64,000 nucleotides of DNA, from assembly GCA_023362775.1 (NCBI GenBank), contig JALMGJ010000003.1:175374774-175438773 (forward strand), in the 5' to 3' direction. The DNA is from Charina bottae. Lineage: Eukaryota > Chordata > Lepidosauria > Squamata > Charinaidae. This document shows positions 12,056 through 21,870 of this stretch, piece after piece. A program made the translations under genes and the position numbers. The notes under the pieces are model-generated. The model saw nothing but the letters and a program-made list of their open reading frames with translations, made no database searches and was not told where the DNA came from. Each line of letters begins with the position of its first letter. Position 1 is the stretch's first letter.

Positions 12056-15000
12056 CTACGGGGCCAGCCAACCCCAGGAGGCACTGCCGCCTCTGTCGTC
12101 CCAGGACCGGCGGCAGAGCCAGGTCTTAAGGGTCTTCCGAAAGGCCAGGAGTGAAGGGGCCAGTCTCACCTCTGGGGGCAAGATATTCCACAAGGCGGGC
12201 GCTATCGCAGAGAAGGCACGCCTCCTGGACCCCGCTAGATGGAATTCTCTTGTTGAGGGGGTCCGAAGCATGCCCTCTCTGCATGCACGGGTGGGGCGGG
12301 TCGACGTTATTGGGACGAGACGGTCCCTCAGGTACCCTGGTCCTATGCCATGTAGGGCTTTAAAGGTAATCACCAACACCTTGAATTGGACCCGGAAGCA
12401 AACTGGTAGCCAATGCAGCTCGCGTAGCAGAGGTGTAACATGTGCCGATCTCATGGCACCCATAACTGCTCGCGCCGCGGCATTTTGCACCAGCTGAAGC
12501 TTCCGGATACTCTTCAGGGGTAGCCCCATGTAGAGCGCATTACAGTAATCTATACGGGATATGACAAGGGCGTGAGTGACTGTTCGGAGGGCCTCCTGAT
12601 CCAGGAAAGGGCGTAACTGGCGCACAACACGAAGCTGTGCAAAGGCCCTCCTGGCCGTGACTGCCACCTGCTCTTCGAGCAGGAGTCGCGAGTCCAGGAG
12701 GACCCCCAGATTCCGCACTGGATCCGAGCGAGGTAGTGCCACCCCACCCAGAACCAAAGATGACAACTTCCCGGATCTAGCGGGGCCATCAATCCACAGC
12801 CACTCCGTCTTACCAGGGTTCAGTTGAAGCCTGTTGTTCCCCATCCAGACCCCCACAGCCTCCAGACACTGAGATAAGGCATCGACCGCATCACCTACTT
12901 CACCCGGGATGGAGATGTATAACTGGGTATCATCAGCATATTGGTGATACCTCATCCCGTGGTGACGGATGATCTCGCCCAGTGGCTTCATGTAGATGTT
13001 GAACAGGAGAGGAGAGAGAACCGACCCCTGCGGCACCCCACAAATCAGGGGCCGCGGGTCAGCTCTCTCCTCCCCTATCAACACCGACTGGGAACGGCCC
13101 TGGAGGAAGGAGGCGAACCAGCGCAAAACTACGCCGCCCACCCCCAACTCCCTGAGCCGTCCCAAAAGTATACCGTGGTCGACAGTATCAAAAGCCGCTG
13201 AGAGATCTAAGAGAGCTAGGATGGACGCACTCCCTCCATCCCGCTCTCGCCAGAGATCATCGATAAGCGCGACCAATGCGGTCTCTGTCCCATATCCCGG
13301 CCTGAAACCTGACTGGAAGGGGTCTAGATAATCCGTTTCCTCCAGAATCCTCTGGAGTTGCCACGCCACCACCTTCTCAACCACCTTTCCCAAAAAGGGA
13401 AGGTGGGAGACTGGGCGAAAGTTGCCCAGGATGGTAGGGTCCAGGGACGGCTTCTTGAGGAGGGGGTGCACCAGCGCCTCCTTAAAGGCCTCCGGAAACA
13501 CCCCCTGACTCAAGGACAAATTAATCATCGCCTGGACCCATCCACATGTCACCTGACTGGCCGATTTCACCAGCCAGGAGGGACAAGGGTCAAGCTGGCA
13601 TGTGGTGGCGTTCACAGTCCGAAGGATACTGTCTACTTCCTCAGGTGCAACAGGATCAAACTGTTCCCAGATAACATGGTAAGTACGAGCCCCTGGCATC
13701 TCCACAGATCCTGTCTCACGCTTGGAGTCCAACTTTGAATGAATCTGAGCGATTTTATCCTGCAGATGCTCAGAAAACTCTTCCGATCGGCCCTGTAGGT
13801 GGGTCTCCCTCTGCTCCCGACCCAACAATGATCTTGTAATTTTAAAGAGGGCCGTCGGGCGGCATTCTGCGGACGCAATAAGGGCGGAGAAATATTCACG
13901 TTTCGCCGCTCTTACCGCCACAAGGTAGGCCTTAACTGCGGCTCTAGATTGTGTTCGGTCAGATTCAGTCTTCGTCTTTCTCCAGCGGCGCTCTAGACGT
14001 CTCTTAACCCTCTTCAAGGCCCTTAACTCTTCGGAAAACCACGGAGAGCGGCGGGCCAAGCAGGGCCGGAGAGGTCGCATAGGCGCGATCTTGTCCAGGG
14101 CTCCAGCCGCGGCCCTATTCCAGGCCGCGGCCAGGAGCTCAACTGGACCGTGAAGCAAGTCCTCGGGAATAACCCCCAGCTCCTTCTGAAACCTCACTGG
14201 GTCCATCAGTCGCCGGGGGCGGACCATTTGAATAGGTCCCGCCTCCCTGCGGAGTGGGGCAGCACAAGAGAGTCTAAGGGTCACCAGGGCGTGGTCTGAC
14301 CATGACAATGGGGAAAGATGTAACTCTCCCCTCAGATCACATTGCCACTGCTCAGACAAGAAAACTAAGTCCGGGGTGAGACCACTGTCCCGAGTCGGGT
14401 CACGAATAATCTGAGACAGGCCCATAGCTGCCATGGTAGCTATGAACTCCCGAGCCGCCTCCGAGTCCCGTCCCAGAGATGGCAGATTGAAGTCCCCCAG
14501 AACCATAAGTCTGGGGAACTCCACTGCCAACCCCGAGACAGCCTCGAGCAGCTCAGGCAGGGAGGTTGCTACGCAGCAGGGAGGTTGGTACAACAGCAGC
14601 ACTCCCAACTGTTCTCGTGAACCCAACTTGAAAAACAGGGTCTCACACCCGGCCACTTGTGGAGCAGCGCCCCTGAAAGCCACAAGAGACTCTCGGATGA
14701 CCACTGCCACTCCTCCTCCCCTGCCCCGGTGTCTCGGCTGATGCCAGACCTGAAACCCGGCTGGGCACATTTCCGAGAGGGCCACTCCCCCCTCTGGTGC
14801 CAGCCAGGTCTCGGTAATACACACCAGGTCGGCCCCCTCATCCGTGATCAAGTCACTTATAAGGGGGGCTTTGTTGTTCACTGACCTGGCATTCAACAGC
14901 AGCAGCCGGAGACCAGAGCCCACGAGGATCTGCTTACCAGGGCCTGGGTGTGAACACGGGGGGCCGGAACGCACCACCGGTAACAAACACCGGGGGCGCC

Positions 15001-15226
15001 TTCCCCAAAGATGGCTTGCCCTCCGGTTCCCGTCATACCGTCCCCTGCCCGTCACCACCCGAATCAAATGGCCCGCCATATAGCCCCCAGAGATTCCCGG
15101 TTCTGACCCAGTAGCCTCCACTCCCAGGCCTCCGGAATTCTTAGGCTTAATTAAGAGTCCCTTATCCCATCCATCCATCATGCACTCCCATACACTCTTG
15201 GGCAGTGGTAAGACCCCCCAGTGCAC
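12056..15226 (-). CDS. LINE ORF2: AP endonuclease - reverse transcriptase, uninterrupted
   Basis: 1056 codons without a stop. Endonuclease motifs: LLLLNARSVNNK (~108-119), ITETW (137-141), GDFN (244-247) and SDH (310-312), with the usual catalytic E, D and H present. Reverse-transcriptase motifs: FRPVSHLPFLGKVVEK (~603-618), LDLSAAFD (673-680), GVPQGSVLSPLLFN (730-743) and YADD (763-766). A C-terminal region follows the polymerase. The protein would bind its own RNA, nick target DNA and prime cDNA synthesis. The first ~100 residues before the NARS motif are GC-rich and low in conserved features, so the true start may be downstream of the first Met. Placement in the CR1/L2/L3 part of the Jockey group is from motif style, not a tree. 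Codon use is strikingly GC-rich for this window. Confidence 0.9.
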   Translation of the reverse strand: MHWGVLPLPKSVWECMMDGWDKGLLIKPKNSGGLGVEATGSEPGISGGYMAGHLIRVVTGRGRYDGNRRASHLWGRRPRCLLPVVRSGPPCSHPGPGKQILVGSGLRLLLLNARSVNNKAPLISDLITDEGADLVCITETWLAPEGGVALSEMCPAGFQVWHQPRHRGRGGGVAVVIRESLVAFRGAAPQVAGCETLFFKLGSREQLGVLLLYQPPCCVATSLPELLEAVSGLAVEFPRLMVLGDFNLPSLGRDSEAAREFIATMAAMGLSQIIRDPTRDSGLTPDLVFLSEQWQCDLRGELHLSPLSWSDHALVTLRLSCAAPLRREAGPIQMVRPRRLMDPVRFQKELGVIPEDLLHGPVELLAAAWNRAAAGALDKIAPMRPLRPCLARRSPWFSEELRALKRVKRRLERRWRKTKTESDRTQSRAAVKAYLVAVRAAKREYFSALIASAECRPTALFKITRSLLGREQRETHLQGRSEEFSEHLQDKIAQIHSKLDSKRETGSVEMPGARTYHVIWEQFDPVAPEEVDSILRTVNATTCQLDPCPSWLVKSASQVTCGWVQAMINLSLSQGVFPEAFKEALVHPLLKKPSLDPTILGNFRPVSHLPFLGKVVEKVVAWQLQRILEETDYLDPFQSGFRPGYGTETALVALIDDLWRERDGGSASILALLDLSAAFDTVDHGILLGRLRELGVGGVVLRWFASFLQGRSQSVLIGEERADPRPLICGVPQGSVLSPLLFNIYMKPLGEIIRHHGMRYHQYADDTQLYISIPGEVGDAVDALSQCLEAVGVWMGNNRLQLNPGKTEWLWIDGPARSGKLSSLVLGGVALPRSDPVRNLGVLLDSRLLLEEQVAVTARRAFAQLRVVRQLRPFLDQEALRTVTHALVISRIDYCNALYMGLPLKSIRKLQLVQNAAARAVMGAMRSAHVTPLLRELHWLPVCFRVQFKVLVITFKALHGIGPGYLRDRLVPITSTRPTRACREGMLRTPSTREFHLAGSRRRAFSAIAPALWNILPPEVRLAPSLLAFRKTLKTWLCRRSWDDRGGSASWGWLAP

Positions 15227-16305
15227 CAGCTCTCACTCTCGGCACTGGTAGGGTCTAGCACCACCCCACTCACACCCTGCACCTCTCCCCCAACTTCTCT
15301 CACTGGTCGGGGAGAGGTACCAACACTCGTCACAATCACTCCTGCCCCACCTGACTCTCACCCAGGGGGTGCTCTTCCACACTCATACAATCTTAGCCCC
15401 CCTCCCTCGTCTCTCACCCGAGGGGGGGGGTCCACATTCACATCAAGGGACTCCTCCAAGTTCTCTGCCGCCTTAGCTCAATGGTGTTAATCCGAGCAAT
15501 TGTTATTATTCTTGTGCCCTGATCAACAGGGCTATCGGTCCGGCCTCCGTCCCATCCGCGTCTTCCACGGCTGCCGGGTTCGGCACCAGTTCCAAACAGC
15601 TCCCACATCAGGAGCCTCCGGGCCCTCTCAGAAAGTGGCCCGGGAAAAAGACCAGATAGTCTTTAGCGGGGGGGCGCCTCGTCCGTCTCCCACTCCACTC
15701 CGTAGCCTCTGGCAGCCCTTGATAGTCCTTGATAGTCTCCGGAAGCTCCGAGGGCTTCGCTGCACCCGCTGGACTCCCTTCTGAGCCGCCCCGGGTCTGC
15801 TAGGCCCCCACCAACTCCACCGGCCTAGCTCACCTCCGACGGCCCCAGGCTCCAGCGGTCGATTTTGGAGGCTTCCAAAAGCCTCTAGCAGCTCTCAAAA
15901 AGACATCAGTCCCCACAAGCCCCGCTGGTCGAACTCGAAGGCTTGCGTTCAGAGTCTTCCGGCCTTAATGGACTCCAGTTCTCTTTAGCCCCGCCGGTCT
16001 AGGTCACACCCAACAGCCTCTTGCAGGCCTCGGCAGCCACCAGCTGTCTCCAGTAACTCACCGGGTCCCGTTTTCGTCGCGTCGAAAGGTTCCGGAGGCC
16101 CGACTCGGGCAGAAGCCTCGGCCAGCACTCCCCTCGGAGAAGCCACTCACGCACCGGCAACCACCACCTCTCCGGAATCCCAAAGGTGACATTTAGGGAT
16201 TTCGGGATTTTCGGTGGGTTTTCAAGAGTTCTTTTTCGGGGTTTTTTCGGCTTTCTCCGGAGCTGTTATCGGCCGCATTAACTTGCGGCCGCCATCTTGG
16301 ATCTA
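15227..16305 (-). promoter_or_regulatory. GC/CpG-rich 5' region of the LINE
   Basis: About 1.1 kb of CpG-rich sequence upstream of the ORF, ending in 'gccgccatcttggat' on the plus strand. A CpG-rich 5' UTR commonly carries the internal RNA polymerase II promoter in LINEs; no specific promoter element can be shown. The decayed copy has a related region at about 5.9-7.1 kb. I see no convincing ORF1, and small ORFs on either strand look incidental. Confidence 0.55.
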
Positions 16306-19300
16306 TAGGGCTGGGAAGTTTAATGTTTTCTTCCCTTCTGCAGTATTAATAATGATTCTATGCAAGGAAATTCCCTGTTGGAAGTAATGTGTGGTTATTG
16401 TGGAGAGGGGGAGGCCAGTTTTCATTTTGACTATCAGTTGTACATTGAAACAAAAAATGACTAGATCTGGACCTTCTTTAAAACTGCATGAATCAGGCAG
16501 AATGAATATATGCAATAAAAGGCTCAATAGATACATCAGAAGACTGGTCTTTGCCCTTACCCTGATTGTGTGCAATAAATACACTCCTTACCTTCTCCAC
16601 TCAGCCCTACTAGAAAAAGTGCTATCTTTGAAGATTGCTTTGCAAAGGGGGAATCAGACTCCCAAACCAAGCTCCAGTATCCAAAGATAGATTATTAAGC
16701 AACAAGGCACAAAAATTGGATATGCTATGATGCTCCTCCGTGTATCTTGGCCAAATATATATTTTTCTTATTTGGCACCAAATATGTCATTGAGTATGAA
16801 CACAAGAGTTTTACTTATTAAAGTAAGTTTTATAGAACTTTTTATTTAAGAAACTCTCATAGCTCACAAACTAAATAAATTAAATCACACAACAAGAAAA
16901 TGCTATCCTTATGATGCCAAAGGTGTGAATGCTTAAGATACAGGTGCTGATCTGGTCATGGATTTTCCAAAAATGTTGGCATTTGAGATAGACTAGAATG
17001 CCATCATTTCTTGGGGTTGTTCTATTGTTTAAAAACGTGGTCCAAATCATAAATTAAACTATATAGCTTCAGCACCTGTCTGCCATTAGGGCAATCTGGT
17101 ATCTATCTGTGTATGAGATGCGTCTTTTCAAACCAACTGGAAACAGTTACATGCAGATACCAACCACAGTGCAAACATGATGTTGCCAGAAGACTTTCAA
17201 AGAGAACTGCATAGCTTAGGGGTCTTAAATGTTTTAACATCTCTGAGAGACAGCACCCTGACAATGCATGTATATCCAACAAATCTTATAAATACATTGT
17301 ACAGGACATTTATTTTGGAACAAACATGTTGCCATGCATTCCAAACCCTTGGAGGCATGAGGACATCTTCTTTATCATCATGAGTGTGCCCAGATTCTAG
17401 TGTTGGCTGATGAACAGGAGATCCACATGTTCTTTTCAGCCTCCGGAATTCATCTATACAATACTGTTTGGGACAAATATAATTCTCAAGAAGTTTGTAG
17501 AATATTGTTTGATTGATATTGGGTGTTTACCTGGCAGTGCAATGGCAAAGCCAGCCTTGGCTTTAGGAATAAATCCTGGGTCAATCCCAACTCACAATCT
17601 CCATCTCACAGTTGATTCATTCTATTCACACAGCACCATATTGTGGTAAACCCAGAGCCAGATTTCTGTTTTAAATCCAACTCCCATGAGTGAGTCTGGA
17701 ATAACAGCAGCTATGCGTTGATGCAGCCAAGTCTAAATCTGAATTCCTAATCAAATTGAAGATCTTTCTTATATGTTTGACCTATGTGTTTTGGAAGCAC
17801 TTCAAAATTTCTCCAAAGCCTTATAATCTACTTCAACAAAACAAATTATTTGTAAGTTGACCCTCATGGTTCTAGTCACGTACAGATTCCATTTTAGAAA
17901 AAGTGGTGTCATTGTCAATAGCTATTTGGAGACTCAAATCAAGGCAAGTAGCTATTGGGATGTAGTATATATTCAACAGAGCTGTGCAGAGCTTTAATTC
18001 TGAGTTTTGAATCAAAGCAGCTTTCTGTACCAAAGCACTAATGCAGTTTGAAATGCCAAACTAAATTGGATACGTCAAATTATTCCAGATTATTCAGATG
18101 GCTTTAATGCATGTATAACATTAATGCAGCCCTTTTCTTCTGAATCAGCTGAGAAATCTGAATTGAATCAACTGAAAATTGGATTCGTTTTCTGAACCAG
18201 AATGTCAATTCGAAGTGGACTACTCCCACAATTCAAATCAAAGCAGCAATTTGAATTGGATCACTTTTTATTAGCACACCCTGAATATTTCAGTGGAGAT
18301 TATGCAGATTTTGAAAAATGAGTAATTGGTTAGAAAACCAAAAATGTAAAGGGGAAATACATATAGTCAACATCTATGCTATATCACCTCCCCAGCAGTG
18401 TACTCAATTATGCCAGAATCCAGTGTTCGGACAAAGGAATAAGGATCCCTGCAAAATAAGACTCCTGCTTAATGGAAGATGTCTCCAGATCCTCAGAGTG
18501 AGGGAACTAACACACCACATACTCAGAAGAAGCAGAATTAATGCAGCACCACTAAGAGATATAACCAGATATAATATTCCTTCCTATCTCCAAACAAGGC
18601 AGTCTATGAGAGTTGTAGGGGTTCAATTAAAAAAAAAAGCTTTATTATGCTTTTTTAAAACAATGGTTATCTACCCCAAATGTTAGCATATGTCAAGTTA
18701 TAAAAGTGAAGAAATAATATTGCTTCACTTTAGTTCCAACTTATTAATCCAGTCCCAGAAGATTTGCCCAAGCAGAAAAGTGAGGGAATGAGACAAAGGA
18801 AAAATGGAGAGCAGAAGAGACATTGGTGGCAGTAGAGCTGCATTTCCTCACCTTTTTCGCAGCTCCCTCCCTCCTCTCACCATTTTTAACCACATATGTA
18901 CTCTCAATTTCCCAAGCTAACTACAAAGCAGTTCTGAAATGTATAAGACAAATAACAATGTCAGTCAGGAACAGCAGCTGAAGCTAAGTGGCAACTTACT
19001 GTGCACAAAGGTAGAGCAATAAAGCAAGCACGTGACCAAGATCCTTTGAGGGCTGGTGCTGCTGTATGTTTTGGCTTTAAGAGAAACAGCAGCATTCTGT
19101 CACTAACATCGGCAGGGCTGGATAAGATACACAAGTTTGACTACCCCAAAAATCCATGACATTTCCTTTGGCGGGTTTTGTGCACTCTCAGCCTAGCAAA
19201 TGGCTGGGTTTTGTTTCAAAAAAGCAAATGGCCTTCTTCACATCAGGCTAGCCTAAAATGGCTTTTAGCTCAGTACCTTACAGGATACCTGGACCTGAAA

Positions 19301-19818
19301 GCATTCTAAAACTGGCAGTTCTGCCATGTTTTCTAATTTGCTCCCTCCACCAATTATTTAAGCCCCGACCACGGTGCACCCTGATTCCCTCAACAAGCTC
19401 CCCATGCCCTCATCAGCTCTTTTCAAAGCCCTCTTCTTCAAAAGCACAGCATGGCTGGTAAATGTATTAATGTATTACAATTGTGCCTAGAGATGCTAGC
19501 TACTTTAGAAGCCCAGCTCCTCTGCTGTCAACAACAGCTGCCATTAGGAGGTGATCATTTCTGTTTCTAGTCCCACTATCTTCAGGTTGCTGTTAAATAT
19601 ACAGGAGCAAGCCCAGTCAAGTTTTTCCTGTTTAGTCGGCTGCAATTGAAGGATTGTACTCCATCCCTTCTCTTATGTGTGCCAGGTGCACACAGTATCA
19701 TTAAACCTTTACAACACGCTTGCTAGGAAGTTAGGCTGTAGGAGAGCTACTTGATTTCCATATGCCAAATCCCATCATAGTGCTTATCATAAAGAACTAT
19801 CATCACCCATTTTGTATG
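16306..19818. other. Unassigned single-copy-looking sequence
   Basis: About 3.5 kb of AT-rich DNA with no recognised element. 17930-18290 repeats related strings such as 'aattgaatc' and 'tttgaattgga' and may be a decayed transposon, but no termini could be found. No ORF shows family resemblance. Confidence 0.4.
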
Positions 19819-19826
19819 CTGTAGCT

Positions 19827-20160
19827 CAGGGGTCCCCAACCCCTGGGCCACGGACCAGTACTGGTCCGTGGCCTGTTAGGAACCGGGCCGCAAGCAGGAG
19901 GTGAGTGGTGGGCGAGTGAGCGAAGCTTCATCTGTATTTACAGCCGCTCCCCATCGCTCGCATTACCTCCTGAGCTCCGCCTCCTGTCAGATCAATGGCG
20001 GCATTAGATTCTCATAGGAGCACGAACCCTACTGTAAACTGCGCATGCGAGGGATCTAGGTTGCATGCTCCTTATGAAACCATCCCCCCCCCCCCCGGTC
20101 CATGCAAAAATTGTCTTCCACGAAACCGGTCCCTGGTGCCAAAAAGTTTGGGGACCGCTG
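19827..20160. mobile_element. hAT non-autonomous element, complete with target duplication
   Basis: 334 bp beginning CAGGGGTCCCCAACCCCTGG and ending in an imperfect inverse (ttggggaccgctg). Perfect 8-bp target duplication CTGTAGCT at 19819-19826 and 20161-20168. Internal features include the palindromic 'ggaccagtactggtcc', 'aggaaccgggccgc' and a C14 run near 20084. The sequence closely resembles a hAT family I recall from distantly related vertebrates. It has no ORF and would depend on a transposase in trans. Confidence 0.9.
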
Positions 20161-20223
20161 CTGTAGCTTTTAGGACTTTAATAAGCATATGGCATGTTGT
20201 CATAAGTGGAAGTACGTCCTAAA

Positions 20224-20352
20224 CCAGTCTTCACTAAACTGGGACCTTCTGATGTGTTGGGATTGCAACTCCCAGACTTCCCAGTCACCTTTACTGGACT
20301 TTGGGAGTTGCAGCCCCAAACATCTGGATGGCACCAGGCCGAGGAAGGCTTT
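20224..20352. mobile_element. Imperfect palindromic MITE
   Basis: Left and right halves are inverted relatives: 'gggattgcaactcccag' on the left pairs with 'tgggagttgcagcccc' on the right, and 'accttctgatgt' with 'acatctggatggcacc'. Exact ends and target duplication could not be fixed. Probably an older hAT-type hairpin. Confidence 0.55.
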
Positions 20353-20880
20353 GTTATGCAATGAATGAGCTACTTGATCTTTCTCAAGCAACAAAGAAGA
20401 AGAGGAGTTTGTGCACCCTATCAGTGCTTCTATAGCAACAAGCTCTTTACTTAAGAACAGTGGAGTTTTCCAACTCTCTCTTGAGTCAGATGAAGCTCTT
20501 AAAGGTAGTGTCTGAGTTAGCAGGCGCTCTAGATGTGAATCCTAATAGGTTTTTGCTGATGAGGTGCTTTTAGAGAGCCAGTGTAGTGATGGAACCAGTT
20601 ATAAGGAGGTACTGGATCTGGAAAGTTCTCATTTAGCCACAATGCTCTTTTGGTTACTAGGCCAATCACAGCCTGCCTTTTCTCCCAGAGGTGCAAGAAT
20701 AAAATGGGGAAGCTGAGGAATAATGAACGCCAATCCAGGTCTGTTCCAAATGCAAGGGCTATGTCAAACTTAAATTGTTGCTGCTCCCCTGTATCCCCAC
20801 AATGTAGTGGGTCTTATGGTGGGGGTGAGAAGCTAAGCCAGTTATCTACCAACTTGGCTTCTGCTCCAGAGGAAACACTG
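20353..20880. other. Unassigned sequence
   Basis: No gene or repeat recognised. Confidence 0.35.
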
Positions 20881-20890
20881 CAAAGACTAT

Positions 20891-20925
<35 letters not shown>

Positions 20926-21155
20926 TTTTCTATCCCGCCTTTATTATTATTTTTATAAATAACTCAAGGTGGCGAACATACCTCATACTCCTTCCTCCTC
21001 CTATTTTCCCCACAACAACCACCCTGTGAGGTGAGTTGGGCTGAGAGAGAGTGACTGGCCCAAGGTCACCCAGCCGGCTTTCATGCCTAAGGCGGGACTA
21101 GAACTCTCGGTCTCCTGGTTTCTAGCCCGTTGCCTTAACCACTAGACCTGGCATG
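20881..21155 (-). mobile_element. tRNA-derived SINE, with a PLE inserted at its tRNA end
   Basis: Long (ATTT)n tail at 20886-20930, 'ctatcccgcctttattatt', the body (gagagagtgactggcccaag) and a head ending 'ccttaaccactagacc'. The last bases of the head form part of the 13-bp target duplication of the adjoining PLE, so the SINE was there first. Confidence 0.85.
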
Positions 21156-21203
21156 TCTGTAGCTTGAATCATGTCAACTGGATTTCTATTTTCTCAGTGG
21201 AAA

Positions 21204-21237
21204 CATTTCGCTCCTTATCCAAGGAGCTTCTTCAGTC
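21204..21237 (-). ncRNA. Hammerhead-ribozyme-like core, PLE sense end
   Basis: On the minus strand: CTGAAGA, then a perfect 7-bp stem II (GCTCCTT / AAGGAGC with a GGAT loop), then GAAA. CTCAG just upstream can pair with CTGAG just downstream as stem I. The order matches the CUGANGA - stem II - GAAA hammerhead core. Stem III would be very short. Activity is untested. Confidence 0.5.
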
Positions 21238-21741
21238 TGAGCAAAGTTAGTAAGGGAATCCTAAATATGTTTCTAGGTAGCTGTGTGACCTTACACCTGG
21301 GGCTAGGTCATGGTTATATTGAGATGTTATTTTAAGTCCTTTTATCATCTAAAGGAGGATCGTTAAGATCACCATGCTGCTGTTGAGCTTGTGAAATGGT
21401 CTTAATCTTCCTAGGCACAGAAGACAAAGCAGGGAGGAAGATGGGGGAAAGATTATGCCTGAGGCCCCACTTCTATTCAAGGAAGGATTTTCCAAGTTGG
21501 CATAAATGGATTCCTTGACCCCTCTCTCAAACCACCTATCTTCTCTGTCTAAAATGTGAACATTAATGTCCTCATATGAGTGTCCTTTTTCCTTTAGATG
21601 AAGATAAACTGCTGACTCTGGTCTTTATCAAATAAAAGGACTTAAAATAACATCTCAATATAACCATGACCTAGCCCCAGGTGTAAGGTCACACAGCTAC
21701 CTAGAAACGTATTTAGGATTCCCTTACTAACTTTGCTCAGA

Positions 21742-21772
21742 CTGAAGAAGCTCCTTGGATAAGGAGCGAAAC
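21742..21772 (+). ncRNA. Hammerhead-ribozyme-like core, inverted copy
   Basis: The plus-strand twin of the preceding core at the other end of the same PLE: CTGAAGA, stem II GCTCCTT / AAGGAGC, then GAAAC followed by GTTTC. Antisense to the element's own transcript. Confidence 0.45.
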
Positions 21773-21870
21773 GTTTCCACTGAGAAAATAGAAATCCAGT
21801 TGACATGATTCAAGCTACAGACAATTCCACCTGGATGACTGAGAACCTTCATAGACATAGACCTGGCATG

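Larger units (their letters stand above)
11880..16305 (-). mobile_element. CR1/L3-like LINE, near full length with intact ORF
   Basis: A ~4.4 kb minus-strand non-LTR retrotransposon. Order on its sense strand: GC-rich 5' region (16305 to about 15227); a 1056-codon endonuclease/reverse-transcriptase ORF; a short 3' UTR with the terminal hairpin (cgcccagagtccc, then gagatgggcgggg); and a short AAT-rich tail near 11880-11900 and 12000. It is much less decayed than the copies at 2.9, 44.6 and 52.4 kb. No separate ORF1 was identified and no target duplication could be matched, so the outer boundaries are good to a few tens of bases. Its GC content contrasts sharply with the AT-rich surroundings. 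Confidence 0.88.
21143..21870 (-). mobile_element. Penelope-like element (Neptune-type), short inverted-end copy with 13-bp target duplication
   Basis: The element proper is 21156-21857. TAGACCTGGCATG is duplicated exactly at 21143-21155 and 21858-21870. The two ends are inverted copies of a ~200-bp terminal module; between them lies a minus-strand remnant (21340-21610) of the C-terminal ORF that matches the better PLE fragment at 46.7 kb (VHILD, DRWFERGVKE-type segment). Each end holds a hammerhead-like core. A 5'-truncated copy joined to an inverted terminal module is typical PLE architecture. Confidence 0.85.

Noticed and set aside
11880..16305. Target-site duplication of the intact LINE
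   Set aside because: Flanks on the two sides were compared and no convincing direct repeat was found, so none is claimed.
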